The notes: generated by a model from the letters alone, not told the origin. 64,000 bases of DNA from Bacillus multifaciens (GCF_030756675.1 NZ_JAVBXD010000006.1:106576-170575); one strand, 5' to 3'; positions 24,874-34,600 are shown, numbered from the stretch's first letter. A program made the numbers and translations.

Positions 24874-25068
24874 TTATCCATAAAAATATATATATGAAGC
24901 TACCCCAACTGCTAAAACAACCCCTAAAAGTAGATAAATAATTGAAAGTCTCGTAAGATTTCCTTTCGTTGAAGTTCCGTAATTTTCTTCCTCACTTTTC
25001 CCAACCATTATCGTCCCCATCACTGTCACTGCTACTATGATTAATACTCCTAATATCCATGCTAACAT
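24874..25068 (-). CDS. Small membrane protein, 64 aa
   Basis: Two predicted membrane segments (about 3-22 and 42-62) joined by a polar loop with SEEENYGTSTKGNLTR. No recognised domain; it resembles small YtzI-type proteins of Bacillus only in length and topology. The ribosome-binding site GGGAGGG precedes the ATG. Confidence 0.6.
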   Translation of the reverse strand: MLAWILGVLIIVAVTVMGTIMVGKSEEENYGTSTKGNLTRLSIIYLLLGVVLAVGVASYIYFYG

Positions 25069-25183
25069 TTCCCCATCCCTCCCTATATTTCTAATTTTAC
25101 GTTATTTACACTATCTATAATGTGGATATCTTTGTAATTATTTCAACAATTTTCAAATTAATTATAAAATAAAGAAAATAAAA

Positions 25184-25216
25184 AAGGTAGAGATTCTAAA
25201 AAGCAATCTCTACCTT
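25184..25216 (-). terminator. Terminator of the tyrosine phosphatase gene
   Basis: The 12-bp stem AAGGTAGAGATT with its complement, followed by TTTTTTATTTTC on the minus strand, lies 6 bp after the stop. Confidence 0.85.
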
Positions 25217-25221
25217 CTATC

Positions 25222-26250
25222 TTATTTTTCTTCTAATAATAAATTGCGTAAATTATCTATCTGTTCTTTCGAAAGTCCAATTCCTTTTTCAGCATATTGC
25301 CAGGCAGAACCATATACATTGTGAATTTCATCAAATGCCGCTTGCAAATATTCAACTCTCGCTTCAAACATCGCACTTAAAATTTCAATACTTGTTTCAT
25401 CCTTAAGCTGTGCTCCTAAAAAGACCATCATTTTCTCATTCAACTGTTCGCGAAATCCGTTACTCAATAAATAATCCTGCATGACCGTTTCTTCTGGCAC
25501 ACCTAATAACAGTAATAATAAAGCAGATGCAAAACCAGTTCGATCCTTTCCTGCTGTACAATGGTTTAAAAGTGGTAAGTTGTTTGCGTCTTGTATAAGT
25601 TCTAAAAATGTCACAAATGCTTCATTGCCAGTTACGAAATCTCGGTTCATCTTCACTAAATATTCTCCTGGCTTGCCGAGCATTGATAAATCTCCTATAT
25701 GGAAAAATTCATTAATATTTAAATCTTTCGCTAAATCTTGCATAACTGGTAAGGAAACTTGACGAACATCTTGTATCTCAGGGTTTGGTTTATGTTGCAC
25801 TTCGAAATCTGTGCGATAATCGCAGACAGTTTTCAATCCCAAATTATGTATATAACGAATATCTTCTTCTGTTAGTCCTGCTAATTCTTCAGAACGGTAC
25901 AATTTCCCCCATTTCACCACACGGCCATCTTTCGCTTCATACCCGCCTAAATCACGAAAGTTAAACGCACCTTGTAGTGGTAAGCGGCGCTCGGCTACTG
26001 TAATTCGCTCTCCTTTATTCGTGACCAATCGAAAATAAACACGCTCTGCTGGATTCGGATCTTCAATTGTAACTGATGAAGCATCTGTTACAATCGTTAA
26101 TAATTGTCCATTTTCTTCAATACTCTCCGGAGATGTACTCCAATACACCTGCACTGATTCTTCTAAAGTACCCCATTTTATAGATAAAGTGTTATCGTTT
26201 TCTCGCTCTACTGTTACATCTAAACCTGTTTGTTTCATGTTCGTTTCCAT
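25222..26250 (-). CDS. Tyrosine-protein phosphatase, DSP-like (Y_phosphatase3 family)
   Basis: A 342-aa protein. An N-terminal beta-sandwich-like region (about 1-85) precedes FNFRDLGGYEAKDG, the family hallmark. The catalytic P-loop is HCTAGKDRTG (about 229-238) with nucleophile Cys and the invariant Arg. A helical tail follows. Related proteins such as Listeria LipA and Mycobacterium PtpB dephosphorylate phosphotyrosine and phosphoinositides and some are virulence factors. No signal peptide is visible here, so a cytosolic location is likely. Single-gene unit with its own terminator. Confidence 0.88.
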   Translation of the reverse strand: METNMKQTGLDVTVERENDNTLSIKWGTLEESVQVYWSTSPESIEENGQLLTIVTDASSVTIEDPNPAERVYFRLVTNKGERITVAERRLPLQGAFNFRDLGGYEAKDGRVVKWGKLYRSEELAGLTEEDIRYIHNLGLKTVCDYRTDFEVQHKPNPEIQDVRQVSLPVMQDLAKDLNINEFFHIGDLSMLGKPGEYLVKMNRDFVTGNEAFVTFLELIQDANNLPLLNHCTAGKDRTGFASALLLLLLGVPEETVMQDYLLSNGFREQLNEKMMVFLGAQLKDETSIEILSAMFEARVEYLQAAFDEIHNVYGSAWQYAEKGIGLSKEQIDNLRNLLLEEK

Positions 26251-26346
26251 TCATTCACCTATCACTTTCTCTATCTTTTCTAACCCCTATTTTATACTAC
26301 ATCAATGTAACGCGTCTTACATATTTCATGACATTTTGCAATCAAT

Positions 26347-27191
26347 TTATAAATACAGAGAAAACATTTCTTGTATATCTGTAAAAGATGTACAAGGCAT
26401 TCCTCGAAAGACATAGGCGATTTGTTCATTCCCCAAATCTTGATATACAACTGTACCTCTTTGTGGATGCACATAGTATTCACAGTTTTCGACTTTTTGC
26501 GGGAGCTATAATTTCTTATCCATGAGGATACAGGGTGATAGCAATAATTTGTATGCCGACATGCCCATAGTGTATATAACTGCTCTTTGGCATCCCAATA
26601 TACATACTGCGTTTCGTTCTCACCAAAACCAACAGACTCTAATTCCCATGAATAAGGAACTAGAAGCGGTAATGCTTCAAATTTCTTTTCTTCAGGAGAA
26701 CACCATACGGAGCAACGACTAATTTCGCCTCCACCCTTTTCTGTTTGAGCCTGAAAGCTTAGTTGATGAAATGGTAATTTTATTTGTTGTTTTGCTTTCT
26801 CTAATTCAAGTGGCTGTAACCCATATAAAAATTCCTCCATCTCATGCTGCTGAATAACTCCATTATCAATAGAAATTTCAATTTGTGTTTTCCACTTAGA
26901 AGTGACATAACTATCGCACCCTTTATAATTTACCCCACGCCAATATGTAAGTTTATTATATTGAAAACACACGCCCTGTGCGTGATACAGACAACTATCT
27001 GGAAAAGTCGGTTCCATAATATCCAGAAAAAACTGTTTCACTCGAAATATTCCTGTAGGAGTAATCACCTGAAACCAAAGTGATTCCCATTTTTCACTCT
27101 CCTGCCGCTGCGATATGTGTTCTACATGCCAGTCTGGAAATAATATTTCCGGATATAACGGAATCATTTTTTTAAATGCTTGTTTTATCAT
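26347..27191 (-). pseudogene. Hypothetical gene with a C-terminal frameshift
   Basis: The first frame codes from ATG 27191 for about 225 plausible residues (for example PLLVPYSWELESVGFGENE) up to about 26510. Beyond that the same frame continues with a basic, Cys-rich sequence that does not look native. A different frame reads PQKVENCEYYVHPQRGTVVYQ, then IAYVFRGMPCTSFTDIQEMF, ending in a stop at 26347-26349; this fits the upstream protein in composition. A one-base shift near 26505-26515 therefore probably split one gene of about 280 codons. Function not recognised. Confidence 0.6.
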
Positions 27192-27240
27192 CCAATTCCC
27201 CCTTGATTGAGTTCTTCTATACTTCGAGAGGGAACCTCAT

Positions 27241-27993
27241 TTACCCTTTTCTAATCACTCTAGTGTATTTCTCTATCTTTCCTAACTGTATACAGTTGTT
27301 GTAAGAAAACACTTGCTTCATAACATCATTCATTTCGTCAGTGCTCCCTACATAATATGAAGCACCAATTTCTTTTAAAATATATAATGCTTTTTCATGA
27401 AGCATTGTCCCGTATCGTTTTCCACGCATATTCGGAACAATACCGAGATAAAATAATCTTCCTTCTTCTACCGTACCTGGCTCTATATGCGGCAAAATAA
27501 CACCTACTGGATCTTCTCCCTGAAGAGCGACTAAACAATGTTCATTCCATCTACCGCCAATTTCTGTTTGAAAAGCATATAATAATTGGTCTATAGATAA
27601 CGATTCTTTCATATTTAAAGAATCCTGCATAGATTCTAGCCAAATTGTTTTAAATGTGTCTTCGCCTACTTCATCTATTGTTTTCAGTGTAAACGGAACT
27701 TCCACATCTGTAACATCAGATAAATCCTTCAGTACCATCACACAACTTTTTTGATGCTGAAATTGCAAACGCTGAAACACCTCTTCATAATGTGTAAAAT
27801 TTGGACTTTTTGATGAAATAACGAAATGTAAATGTAAAATTCCTTTATCCGTTGCTTTTCCCATCCAATATTGCACAATTTCTGTAACTTGTTCCTTTGT
27901 GTAGGAAACTGTATTATTTTCTTCAATTGTAATATAATGCGGTTCTCCTACTAATACTTTAAAATCACGTTCCATATTAACAAATTGATTCAT
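27241..27993 (-). CDS. GNAT family N-acetyltransferase
   Basis: A 250-aa protein. The C-terminal half carries the GNAT acetyl-CoA site: LFYLGIVPNMRGKRYGTMLHEKAL (motif A, R/Q-x-x-G-x-G/A, here RGKRYG, about 200-205), preceded by GVILPHIEPG. The N-terminal half (about 1-110) is an additional domain. Substrate unknown. It lies 50 bp before the frameshifted gene on the same strand. Confidence 0.8.
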   Translation of the reverse strand: MNQFVNMERDFKVLVGEPHYITIEENNTVSYTKEQVTEIVQYWMGKATDKGILHLHFVISSKSPNFTHYEEVFQRLQFQHQKSCVMVLKDLSDVTDVEVPFTLKTIDEVGEDTFKTIWLESMQDSLNMKESLSIDQLLYAFQTEIGGRWNEHCLVALQGEDPVGVILPHIEPGTVEEGRLFYLGIVPNMRGKRYGTMLHEKALYILKEIGASYYVGSTDEMNDVMKQVFSYNNCIQLGKIEKYTRVIRKG

Positions 27994-28168
27994 TCTTTAA
28001 CCTCTTTCTGTATATTTTTTAAAATAACTTGTTTTCGATTGCATGAGCAGGAGTTTTTATGAATATGTAGAATACTAGAAATTTGATGTTTTTATCAAGA
28101 AAGGATACATTACCTTTCATTAGTAATTTTTAATCATATCGATAAAGCTAAAATGAGGGGGAGCATCA

Positions 28169-29008
28169 TTGAATACCATTATGCTGCAGCAATTGTTAGA
28201 AACGATTCAAAAAAACGGATATTTATTACCTCAAAATATCGATTTAAATCAATTAAGCATACATATGCTAGAGCATATTGGAACGTTAGACAGCTATTTA
28301 CGAGATCAATTGATTTACTCTACCTTTTCTTACCTCATTTCACGTGATTATTTTCCTGGAGCTCAATTAGAAAAATTACTTATCCTAACTTTAGAAGAAC
28401 AATATTTATATTGCGGCATCACTTCTAATGATAATGATAGCGTCTTTACGCGTTCTTTCACAACATTATTAATCGCATTAATATTATGCGCAGATAATAA
28501 AACAAATTTTTTACCACCAGAAATGATTATTATCGTCAAAGAAAAATTAGTAGATTATATGAACCAAGAAATTGATTTAAGAGGATATGTACACCCTCAC
28601 GGCTGGGCGCATAGTGTTGCTCATGCAGCCGATACTTTTGATGCCTTGATTCATAATCCAAAACTGCCGCAGCAATATTACGAAGAACTAACTCATTGTC
28701 TTTTAAATAAAATATTCGTTTATTCTATAGTGTATCATTTTGATGAAGATGAGCGTATTATTACCCCTCTTCTTTCCATGATATCAAAAGGTTTCTCACA
28801 AAAGCAGTTTTTTGAGATTATCCGTATCAAATTAAACTTGCTCCCGCAATATAAAGCAAGACTTCCAGTCAATGATTTTTGTAATCTATGTACAAATATA
28901 AAAACGTTCCTACGCAGTTTATATTTTAGAACTGTATCTAATATTCAATTTAGTAATATAACATCTCAAGCAGAAATAATGTTAAAAGAGTTGCCAGCAT
29001 TCTATTAA
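28169..29008 (+). CDS. DUF2785 domain protein
   Basis: A 279-aa protein matching DUF2785 by the central motif DLRGYVHPHGWAHSVAHAAD, followed by a helical region and a YFDEDER-like segment (VYHFDEDERI). The conserved His residues suggest a metal or phosphate site, but function is unknown. TTG start at 28169 with GAGGGGG eight bases upstream; the next ATG is five codons later. Confidence 0.85.
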   Translation: MNTIMLQQLLETIQKNGYLLPQNIDLNQLSIHMLEHIGTLDSYLRDQLIYSTFSYLISRDYFPGAQLEKLLILTLEEQYLYCGITSNDNDSVFTRSFTTLLIALILCADNKTNFLPPEMIIIVKEKLVDYMNQEIDLRGYVHPHGWAHSVAHAADTFDALIHNPKLPQQYYEELTHCLLNKIFVYSIVYHFDEDERIITPLLSMISKGFSQKQFFEIIRIKLNLLPQYKARLPVNDFCNLCTNIKTFLRSLYFRTVSNIQFSNITSQAEIMLKELPAFY

Positions 29009-29051
29009 GATATATTGGGAAACAATGATTGTGGCAACTATATAAATACGA

Positions 29052-29225
29052 ATTAAAAAACCGACATAAAACCATCTTTTTATAGGTGGGCGAGAGCATC
29101 TGTCCATGCATAGAATCGGTCAGTGCCTTTTCCTGCCACATGCGAAGTGAAAACAAAGGGAGAAAGCGAGTGGAAGCTCCTTTTTTTCTGCATAGCAGCA
29201 ATCTATATGTCGGAAAATCAAAATG
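29052..29225 (-). repeat. Dispersed bcr1-like repeat, copy C
   Basis: Inverted relative to copies A and B. Its reverse complement runs from CCGACATATAGATTGCTGCT through GTGGCAGGAAAAGGCACTGA, TATGCATGG and GATGCTCTCGCCC to TTTTATGTCGG. The terminal pair CCGACATA (29061-29068) and TATGTCGG is an inverted repeat. It fills the 370-bp gap between DUF2785 and the Nudix gene. Confidence 0.8.
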
Positions 29226-29375
29226 AATTCATATATACAAAATACACAGGAAAAAACACTATTTTAAAAAGAGCCGATCATTCTGTTCCCATTTTAGAAT
29301 AGTTTAGATTAACTCCATACGAAACATACTTACAACTTGACGTATGTAATATAAATAAAAAGGATTGGTGTCTAT

Positions 29376-29831
29376 ATGGGATATATCGAAGAAATGCGTA
29401 AATTAGTTGGAAATCGTCCACTCATTTTAGTAGGTTCACATGTAATTATATTAAACAAAAATAACGAAGTACTTCTTCAACTTCGCAGCGATTACAACTG
29501 CTGGGGTATAATTGGCGGCGCACTTGAATGCGGTGAAACGTTAGAAGAGGCCGCTAAGCGAGAAGTCTATGAAGAAACAGGGTTAATCGTGAAACAATTA
29601 GAACCATTTCAAAATTTTTCTGGGAAAGAATTTTTTAATACATACCCTAATGGAGATCAAGTTTATGGTGTTCTCGTTACATATATTTGTCGTGATTTTG
29701 AAGGAACATTACGAATCGATCACACTGAATCAAAAGAGTTACGATTCTTTCCTATCCAAGATCTCCCTACAAATATTGGATCAGTACATAAATTAATTTT
29801 AGATACATTTTTAAAGAACAATATAGATTAA
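29376..29831 (+). CDS. Nudix hydrolase
   Basis: A 151-aa protein with a full Nudix box (about residues 49-71): GGALECGETLEEAAKREVYE followed by ETG, matching GX5EX7REUXEEXGU. It hydrolyses a nucleoside diphosphate linked to another moiety; the exact substrate is not readable. An AAAAAGGA ribosome-binding site precedes the ATG. It overlaps by 4 bp the end of the convergent trpS remnant. Confidence 0.9.
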   Translation: MGYIEEMRKLVGNRPLILVGSHVIILNKNNEVLLQLRSDYNCWGIIGGALECGETLEEAAKREVYEETGLIVKQLEPFQNFSGKEFFNTYPNGDQVYGVLVTYICRDFEGTLRIDHTESKELRFFPIQDLPTNIGSVHKLILDTFLKNNID

Positions 29832-30281
29832 CAACCAATTCGTTTTTTTATTTCCGCTAAATTCACCCTAGCAATTACCCTGGCCCGCTCTACTCCTTTT
29901 TCTATCGCTTCTTGAAGTAAATGCGTCTCATTCATATACATTTCATATTTCTTTCTTGGCTCTTCTAACTCACGATTGATGACGCGGAATAACTCTTTTT
30001 TTACATCCCCCCAGCCGATACCTGTTGCGTATCGCTTTTTCATGATTGCAACTTCCTCAGCTGTGGCAAATTCTTTATACAACATAAATAATGTTTCAAG
30101 TTCCTTCGGTTCATTAGATAAAGAAGAAGCTGTTTTGATTTTAAAAATGAGTTTTTTCAGCTTTTCTGGTTCTTCAAATAACAGAATGACATTTCCATAG
30201 CTTTTACTCATTTTTCGTCCATCGGGACCTGGTATAATTGCTCCTTCTTCTTGAATGATATACTCAGGCAATACAAAGATT
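29828..30281 (-). pseudogene. Partial trpS duplicate (C-terminal part only)
   Basis: The 147-codon frame from PEYIIQEEGAIIPGPDGRKM to AEIKKRIGC is nearly identical to the last 150 codons of the complete trpS at 31330-32316, including the KMSKS loop. The similarity stops abruptly near 30281, and the catalytic N-terminal half, including the HIGH-like motif, is missing. No T-box or ribosome-binding site is present. It is a remnant of a segmental duplication, 1.5 kb from the intact copy and in the same orientation. Confidence 0.85.
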
Positions 30282-30429
30282 TCACCGAACGTGCCTATAC
30301 TTTTAATTATAAATTACTATATATTAAACTTCTTTCTATTATTAGCAAATAATCCCTTAAAACCCAACAATTTATTTGTTATACTGAATAATGTAATAAA
30401 TTCATGTTAGTTTTTGAGGAGGACATATT

Positions 30430-30732
30430 TTGAAAGACACTGTAAAAATATTAAAATGGGTGAGCGGTGGTTTGGAAGCCCTATTAGGAATACCTGTGCT
30501 AGGTGGAGCAATTATTGTTTCTTTACTCTGGCTACCACTTCTCTTCATGTTAGCATTACATATCATTACTTTAGTATTAGCTAAAAAGAGTGGAATAAAC
30601 GCTAACGGTAATGTTTTAGGAATTGTAACATCTTGTATTGCCTGGATTCCATTTGTCGGGATGATTATGCACATTTTATCGGCTATCTTCATTATGATGG
30701 ACGCAGCTCGTAAAGAAGAAACTTCAATTTAA
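30430..30732 (+). CDS. Small membrane protein, 100 aa
   Basis: Three hydrophobic segments (about 12-32, 35-53 and 66-92) with few charged residues. TTG start at 30430, with GAGGAGG seven bases upstream. No recognised domain; the GIVTSCIAWIPFVGMIMHIL pattern occurs in small DUF4190-like or YyzM-like membrane proteins, but I cannot assign it. It lies between the two copies of trpS sequence. Confidence 0.65.
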   Translation: MKDTVKILKWVSGGLEALLGIPVLGGAIIVSLLWLPLLFMLALHIITLVLAKKSGINANGNVLGIVTSCIAWIPFVGMIMHILSAIFIMMDAARKEETSI

Positions 30733-30840
30733 CATTCATCAAAAAGGTAGTGTTAAATGTATTTTATCTTATTCACAAAAGCTCCTCTCACATGAGAGGG
30801 CTTTTTACTCTATTCATTAAGTCTCGTGAAAAAGTTTCTT

Positions 30841-31116
30841 CTAAGTATCTAAATGCAGAAACTTCTTCTTTTTCATTTCTCTTACATAAATTGATTCCTC
30901 ACGTATCGATAGTTCTAATAATACCAATCCTGATATATTTCTATACTCTCTTCTAAAATTCATTTGATCTTTTTCGCTAGGAAGTTTACTAAGAAATAGT
31001 CCAACAGGAACATGTGTTAAAAATTTATTATTTTTATCAATAAATTTAATATCTATGTTGTCATCAATTTCCCAAATGTGAAACAAGAAATTTTTATCTA
31101 GCTGAGCATAAGCCAA
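30841..31116 (-). CDS. Hypothetical protein, possibly a gene remnant
   Basis: Not recognised. 91 codons of charged sequence (DKNNKFLTHVPVGLFLSKLP, REYRNISGLVLLELSIREES). The start is weak (no ribosome-binding site), and protein-like sequence in other frames lies just upstream (31125-31321), so this may be the end of a decayed longer gene. Confidence 0.35.
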   Translation of the reverse strand: MAYAQLDKNFLFHIWEIDDNIDIKFIDKNNKFLTHVPVGLFLSKLPSEKDQMNFRREYRNISGLVLLELSIREESIYVREMKKKKFLHLDT

Positions 31117-31124
31117 TTGTTTTT

Positions 31125-31329
31125 GTTTATGTAACCTGTTGAATTTGGTTTGCTACGAAGACAATAACACCCTTCGTCTAATTCTATCAGCTCAACTTGT
31201 GCCAATATACTTCTTCCCCCTTGCAAACACGTTTCTTACCATTTGTTCTAACCTGAAATGCTCACTTGGGTGCAGTTCATAAACGTCCTTCACACATAAA
31301 TGAAACAAATCTATTGGGTGGTTTTTACA
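31125..31329 (-). pseudogene. Decayed coding remnants upstream of the 91-aa frame
   Basis: On the minus strand one frame reads HPIDLFHLCVKDVYELHPSE and HFRLEQMVRNVFARGKKYI before a stop at 31192-31194. A shifted frame then reads AQVELIELDEGCYCLRSKPN and STGYINKNNW. Both look protein-like but neither has a start. They suggest a disrupted gene between trpS and the 91-aa frame. Family unknown. Confidence 0.3.
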
Positions 31330-32316
31330 TTAACACCCAATCCGTTTTTTTATTTCTGCTAAATTCACCCTCGCAATTGCCCTTGCCCTCTCTACTCCTT
31401 TTTCTATTGCTTCTTGAAGTAAATACGGCTCATTCATATACATCTCATATTTCTTTCTTGGCTCTTCTAACTCACGATTGATGACGCGGAATAACTCTTT
31501 TTTCACATCCCCCCAGCCGATACCTGTTGCGTATTGCTCTTTCATGATTGCGACTTCCTCAGCTATCGCAAATTCTTTATACAACATAAATAATGTTTCA
31601 AGTTCTTTCGGTTCACTTGGTAAGGAAGAATCTGTTTTGATTTTAAAAATCAGTTTTTTCAGCTTTTCTGGTTCTTCAAATAACGGAATGACATTTCCAT
31701 AGCTTTTACTCATTTTTCGTCCATCGAGGCCGGGCACAATCGCTCCTTCTTCTTGTATGATATACTCAGGTAATACAAAGATTCCTCCAAATGTGTTATT
31801 AAAATACGAAGCAATATCCCTAGCAATTTCTACATGCTGAATTTGATCTTTTCCAACTGGAACATAGTTTGATTGGAATAACAAAATATCAGCAGCCATT
31901 AAAATAGGATACGTATATAATCCCATGTTTACACCAGTATCTACATCTACTCCTGCTTCTAAATTTTGTTCAACCTTTGCTTTATATGCATGAGCACGGT
32001 TCATTAAGCCTTTCGGAGTAAGGCAAGCTAAAATCCAGTATAACTCTAAGATCTCTGGTACATCTGATTGGCGATAAAAGATTACATGCTCATCTAACCC
32101 TAATGATAACCACGTTGCCGCTACTTCTTTCGTATATTCACGAAATTTCTTTGGATCTTGTACGGCATTCAAGGCATGATAATCGGCAATAAAATATAAC
32201 GCCTCTCCTTCTCTTTGTTTTGAAAGCTGCAAGGCTGGTTTAATTGCTCCAATATAGTTTCCGAGATGCGGATGTCCAGTTGGTTTAATTCCTGTTAACA
32301 TAACTTTTTTATTCAC
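31330..32316 (-). CDS. trpS: Tryptophanyl-tRNA synthetase
   Basis: Class I synthetase of 328 aa, which charges tRNA(Trp). The HIGH-like motif is PTGHPHLGNY (12-21), and the KMSKS loop is GRKMSKSYGN (about 196). Length matches the family. It is preceded by a T-box leader, so its transcription should respond to uncharged tRNA(Trp). A partial duplicate of its 3' half lies 1.5 kb downstream. Confidence 0.95.
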   Translation of the reverse strand: MNKKVMLTGIKPTGHPHLGNYIGAIKPALQLSKQREGEALYFIADYHALNAVQDPKKFREYTKEVAATWLSLGLDEHVIFYRQSDVPEILELYWILACLTPKGLMNRAHAYKAKVEQNLEAGVDVDTGVNMGLYTYPILMAADILLFQSNYVPVGKDQIQHVEIARDIASYFNNTFGGIFVLPEYIIQEEGAIVPGLDGRKMSKSYGNVIPLFEEPEKLKKLIFKIKTDSSLPSEPKELETLFMLYKEFAIAEEVAIMKEQYATGIGWGDVKKELFRVINRELEEPRKKYEMYMNEPYLLQEAIEKGVERARAIARVNLAEIKKRIGC

Positions 32317-32335
32317 AACTACTCCTCCTTTTACA

Positions 32336-32585
32336 AATAAAAAAGCCCCTCAATCCTAAAAAGGACGAGGGACTCCCGTGGTACCACCTTTATTAGCTAC
32401 AATTTCATAGCTCTCTTTATGATTCGAGTAACGTCGAAACAACCGTCAAAGCCTACTCAATTCAGCTTGCAGCTCCAGAGCCCATTCCACATTTTTCCCT
32501 TACTGATTCCCACCAACCATCAGTTCTCTGTGAAGTTCCAAATATGTACTCTTCTCTTTCATCGCTTTTTCTTTAATTTTTCCTT
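32336..32585 (-). promoter_or_regulatory. T-box leader of trpS
   Basis: The minus strand holds the T-box sequence GGTGGTACCACGGGA (plus 32374-32388), which pairs with the tRNA acceptor end. The terminator CCCTCgTCCTtttt..AGGAttGAGGG is followed by T residues (32336-32368). An upstream stem I region includes GATGGTTGGTGG, where TGG is the likely Trp specifier. A -10 element TATAAT (32586-32591) marks the promoter. Confidence 0.92.
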
Positions 32586-32710
32586 ATTATACCATGATGT
32601 TTTTTTAGATAAAAGGGAACTTTCTGTCTTATCAAGCAGGAATTTTCCTTTTTTTAGCTAATTACATATAAGTTTACGAAAAAGATTCATTCAACTATGG
32701 AGGATTTATT

Positions 32711-33865
32711 ATGGTGAAATATATTTCAATTTTGGGATCAACTGGTTCGATTGGGACATCTGCTTTAGATGTAGTCGCTGCTCACCCAGAACATTTTCAA
32801 ATTATTGGTTTAACTGCAAATGAAAATATTGATATGCTAGAACAACAAATCCAAACATTTCAGCCACGAATTGTCAGCGTTGGTACGAAAGAATTAGCAA
32901 ATACATTGCGCTCACGTATTTCTACTAGAACAAAAATTGTATACGGAGAAGACGGCTTAATTGAAGTTGCTACGCACCCTGATAGTAATCTTGTCTTAAC
33001 TTCCGTCGTTGGTGTAGCAGGACTGCTTCCAACAATCGAGGCCTTAAAAGCGAAAAAAGACATCGCTATCGCTAATAAAGAAACATTAGTGGCAGCCGGT
33101 CATATTGTTACAGAATTAGCAAAGAAAAATGATTGCCGCCTTATTCCCGTAGATAGTGAGCATTCTGCTATTTTCCAATGCCTAAATGGTGAAAATAATA
33201 AAGAAATTGAAAAGTTAATTGTAACAGCCTCTGGCGGTGCATTTAGAGATAAAACACGTGAAGAAATGAAACTTCTCAAAGCGAAAGATGCGCTAAAACA
33301 TCCAAACTGGCTAATGGGAGCAAAATTAACAATTGATTGTGCAACATTACTAAATAAAGGATTTGAAGTAATGGAAGCACGTTGGTTATTTGACGTTCCC
33401 TATGACAAAATCGATGTTATGATTCATAAAGAAAGCATTATTCACTCTCTTGTAGAGTTTGTAGATGGCTCTATTATGGCTCAGCTTGGGGCATCTGATA
33501 TGCGTATGCCGATTCAATATGCATTCCACTATCCATCACGTTTAGCATCTTCTTTTAAAAAATTAAATTTATTAGAGGTTGGTAGCTTGCATTTTGAAAA
33601 ACCTGATTTAGAGAAATTCCCTTGCCTACACTATGCTTATGAATCTGGGAAAATCGGGGGGACAACTCCAGCTGTATTAAATGCTGCGAATGAAATTGCG
33701 AATGCATTATATTTACAAGATAAAATTTCATTTTTTGACATTGAAAACACAATCTATTCTGCCCTAGAAGCTCATCATAATACTGCGAATCCTACATTAG
33801 AAGAAGTATTAGCAGCTGATCAATGGGCACGTCGATATGCCAATCAATTACTTGTGAAAATGTAA
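32711..33865 (+). CDS. dxr: 1-deoxy-D-xylulose 5-phosphate reductoisomerase
   Basis: A 384-aa NADPH enzyme of the MEP isoprenoid pathway (DXP to MEP). The nucleotide motif [13 protein letters not shown] is at 9-21. The metal/substrate site is [13 protein letters not shown] (about 145-157), with [32 protein letters not shown] and the flexible-loop and C-terminal helices following. It stands alone, outside the usual uppS-cdsA-dxr-rasP operon, so it may be a second paralogue; genomes of this group are known to carry two. It ends in a strong terminator. Confidence 0.93.
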   Translation: MVKYISILGSTGSIGTSALDVVAAHPEHFQIIGLTANENIDMLEQQIQTFQPRIVSVGTKELANTLRSRISTRTKIVYGEDGLIEVATHPDSNLVLTSVVGVAGLLPTIEALKAKKDIAIANKETLVAAGHIVTELAKKNDCRLIPVDSEHSAIFQCLNGENNKEIEKLIVTASGGAFRDKTREEMKLLKAKDALKHPNWLMGAKLTIDCATLLNKGFEVMEARWLFDVPYDKIDVMIHKESIIHSLVEFVDGSIMAQLGASDMRMPIQYAFHYPSRLASSFKKLNLLEVGSLHFEKPDLEKFPCLHYAYESGKIGGTTPAVLNAANEIANALYLQDKISFFDIENTIYSALEAHHNTANPTLEEVLAADQWARRYANQLLVKM

Positions 33866-33877
33866 AATAATGATACG

Positions 33878-33911
33878 AAAGCGTGAGAATTTTATATTCT
33901 CACGCTTTTCA
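33878..33911 (+). terminator. Rho-independent terminator of dxr
   Basis: The 13-bp stem AAAGCGTGAGAAT with its complement, loop of 5, lies 13 bp after the stop, followed by TTTTC. Confidence 0.85.
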
Positions 33912-33928
33912 GAAAAGGAGGACTTTAT

Positions 33929-34381
33929 ATGATTCGAAAACTATCAGCTTCTTCTATTGAAGAAGCTGCGGAAATTTTAGAAGTTCAAATTCCCGCATAT
34001 AAAATTGAAGCACAGTACCTTCAAAACAATTCAATTCCGCGATTGTATGACACAATTACTGATATTCAAAATTGTAAAGAAATCTTTTATGGATATTTCA
34101 ATGATAATACGTTAGCTGGGTTTATTTCGTTTCTATATGAGGATGCTATTGTTGATATACATCGCCTCGTTGTTTCTCCTACATATTTTCATAGAGGAAT
34201 TGCAACTGCACTACTGCAACACCTTTTTCAACTACATGAAGAAACAACAAACTATATTGTACAAACTGGTAAAAAAAACACGCCTGCTCTTTCTTTATAT
34301 AAGAAACATAATTTTATAGAAACAAAAGAAATTACATTACCAGACGGTCTCGTTCTTGTACAACTAAAAAAGCTAAAATAG
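33929..34381 (+). CDS. GNAT family N-acetyltransferase
   Basis: A 150-aa protein with the acetyl-CoA motif VVSPTYFHRGIATALLQHLF (RGIATAL, about 90-96) and a C-terminal ALSLYKKHNFIE block typical of GNATs. Substrate unknown. Ribosome-binding site AAAAGGAGG precedes the ATG. Probably its own unit, after the dxr terminator. Confidence 0.88.
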   Translation: MIRKLSASSIEEAAEILEVQIPAYKIEAQYLQNNSIPRLYDTITDIQNCKEIFYGYFNDNTLAGFISFLYEDAIVDIHRLVVSPTYFHRGIATALLQHLFQLHEETTNYIVQTGKKNTPALSLYKKHNFIETKEITLPDGLVLVQLKKLK

Positions 34382-34420
34382 ATTGATTAACTTGGATAAA
34401 TATGTTAATTTTATTTGTAT

Positions 34421-34600
34421 ATAACCTTTTGCTGAATCCAAATTTTGGAGCGGGGGAACCATTTCTGTGGCATATGCCACTTGGGGCGAATCTTTTTAGT
34501 AGGGATACTCTCACATTCCGAGTCCGACAGCTAACCTCGTAAGCTCATTGAGAGAGGAAGGTGCTTTTTACTTATGCTACAAAGCATTCCTCCTTAACTC
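34421..34600 (+). promoter_or_regulatory. c-di-AMP riboswitch (ydaO/yuaA)
   Basis: The ydaO/yuaA core appears in order: TTGGAGCGGGGGAACCA (34445-34461), TTGGGGCGAATC (34481-34492), GGGATACTCTCA, TCCGAGTCCGACAGCTAACC and TCGTAAGC, ending near 34560. A large hairpin, GAGGAA-(GG)-TGCTTT with its complement (34554-34592), follows as a likely expression platform, although its T-run is weak. It should sense cyclic di-AMP, a signal for potassium and wall homeostasis. The first gene downstream is a 47-codon ORF. Confidence 0.9.
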
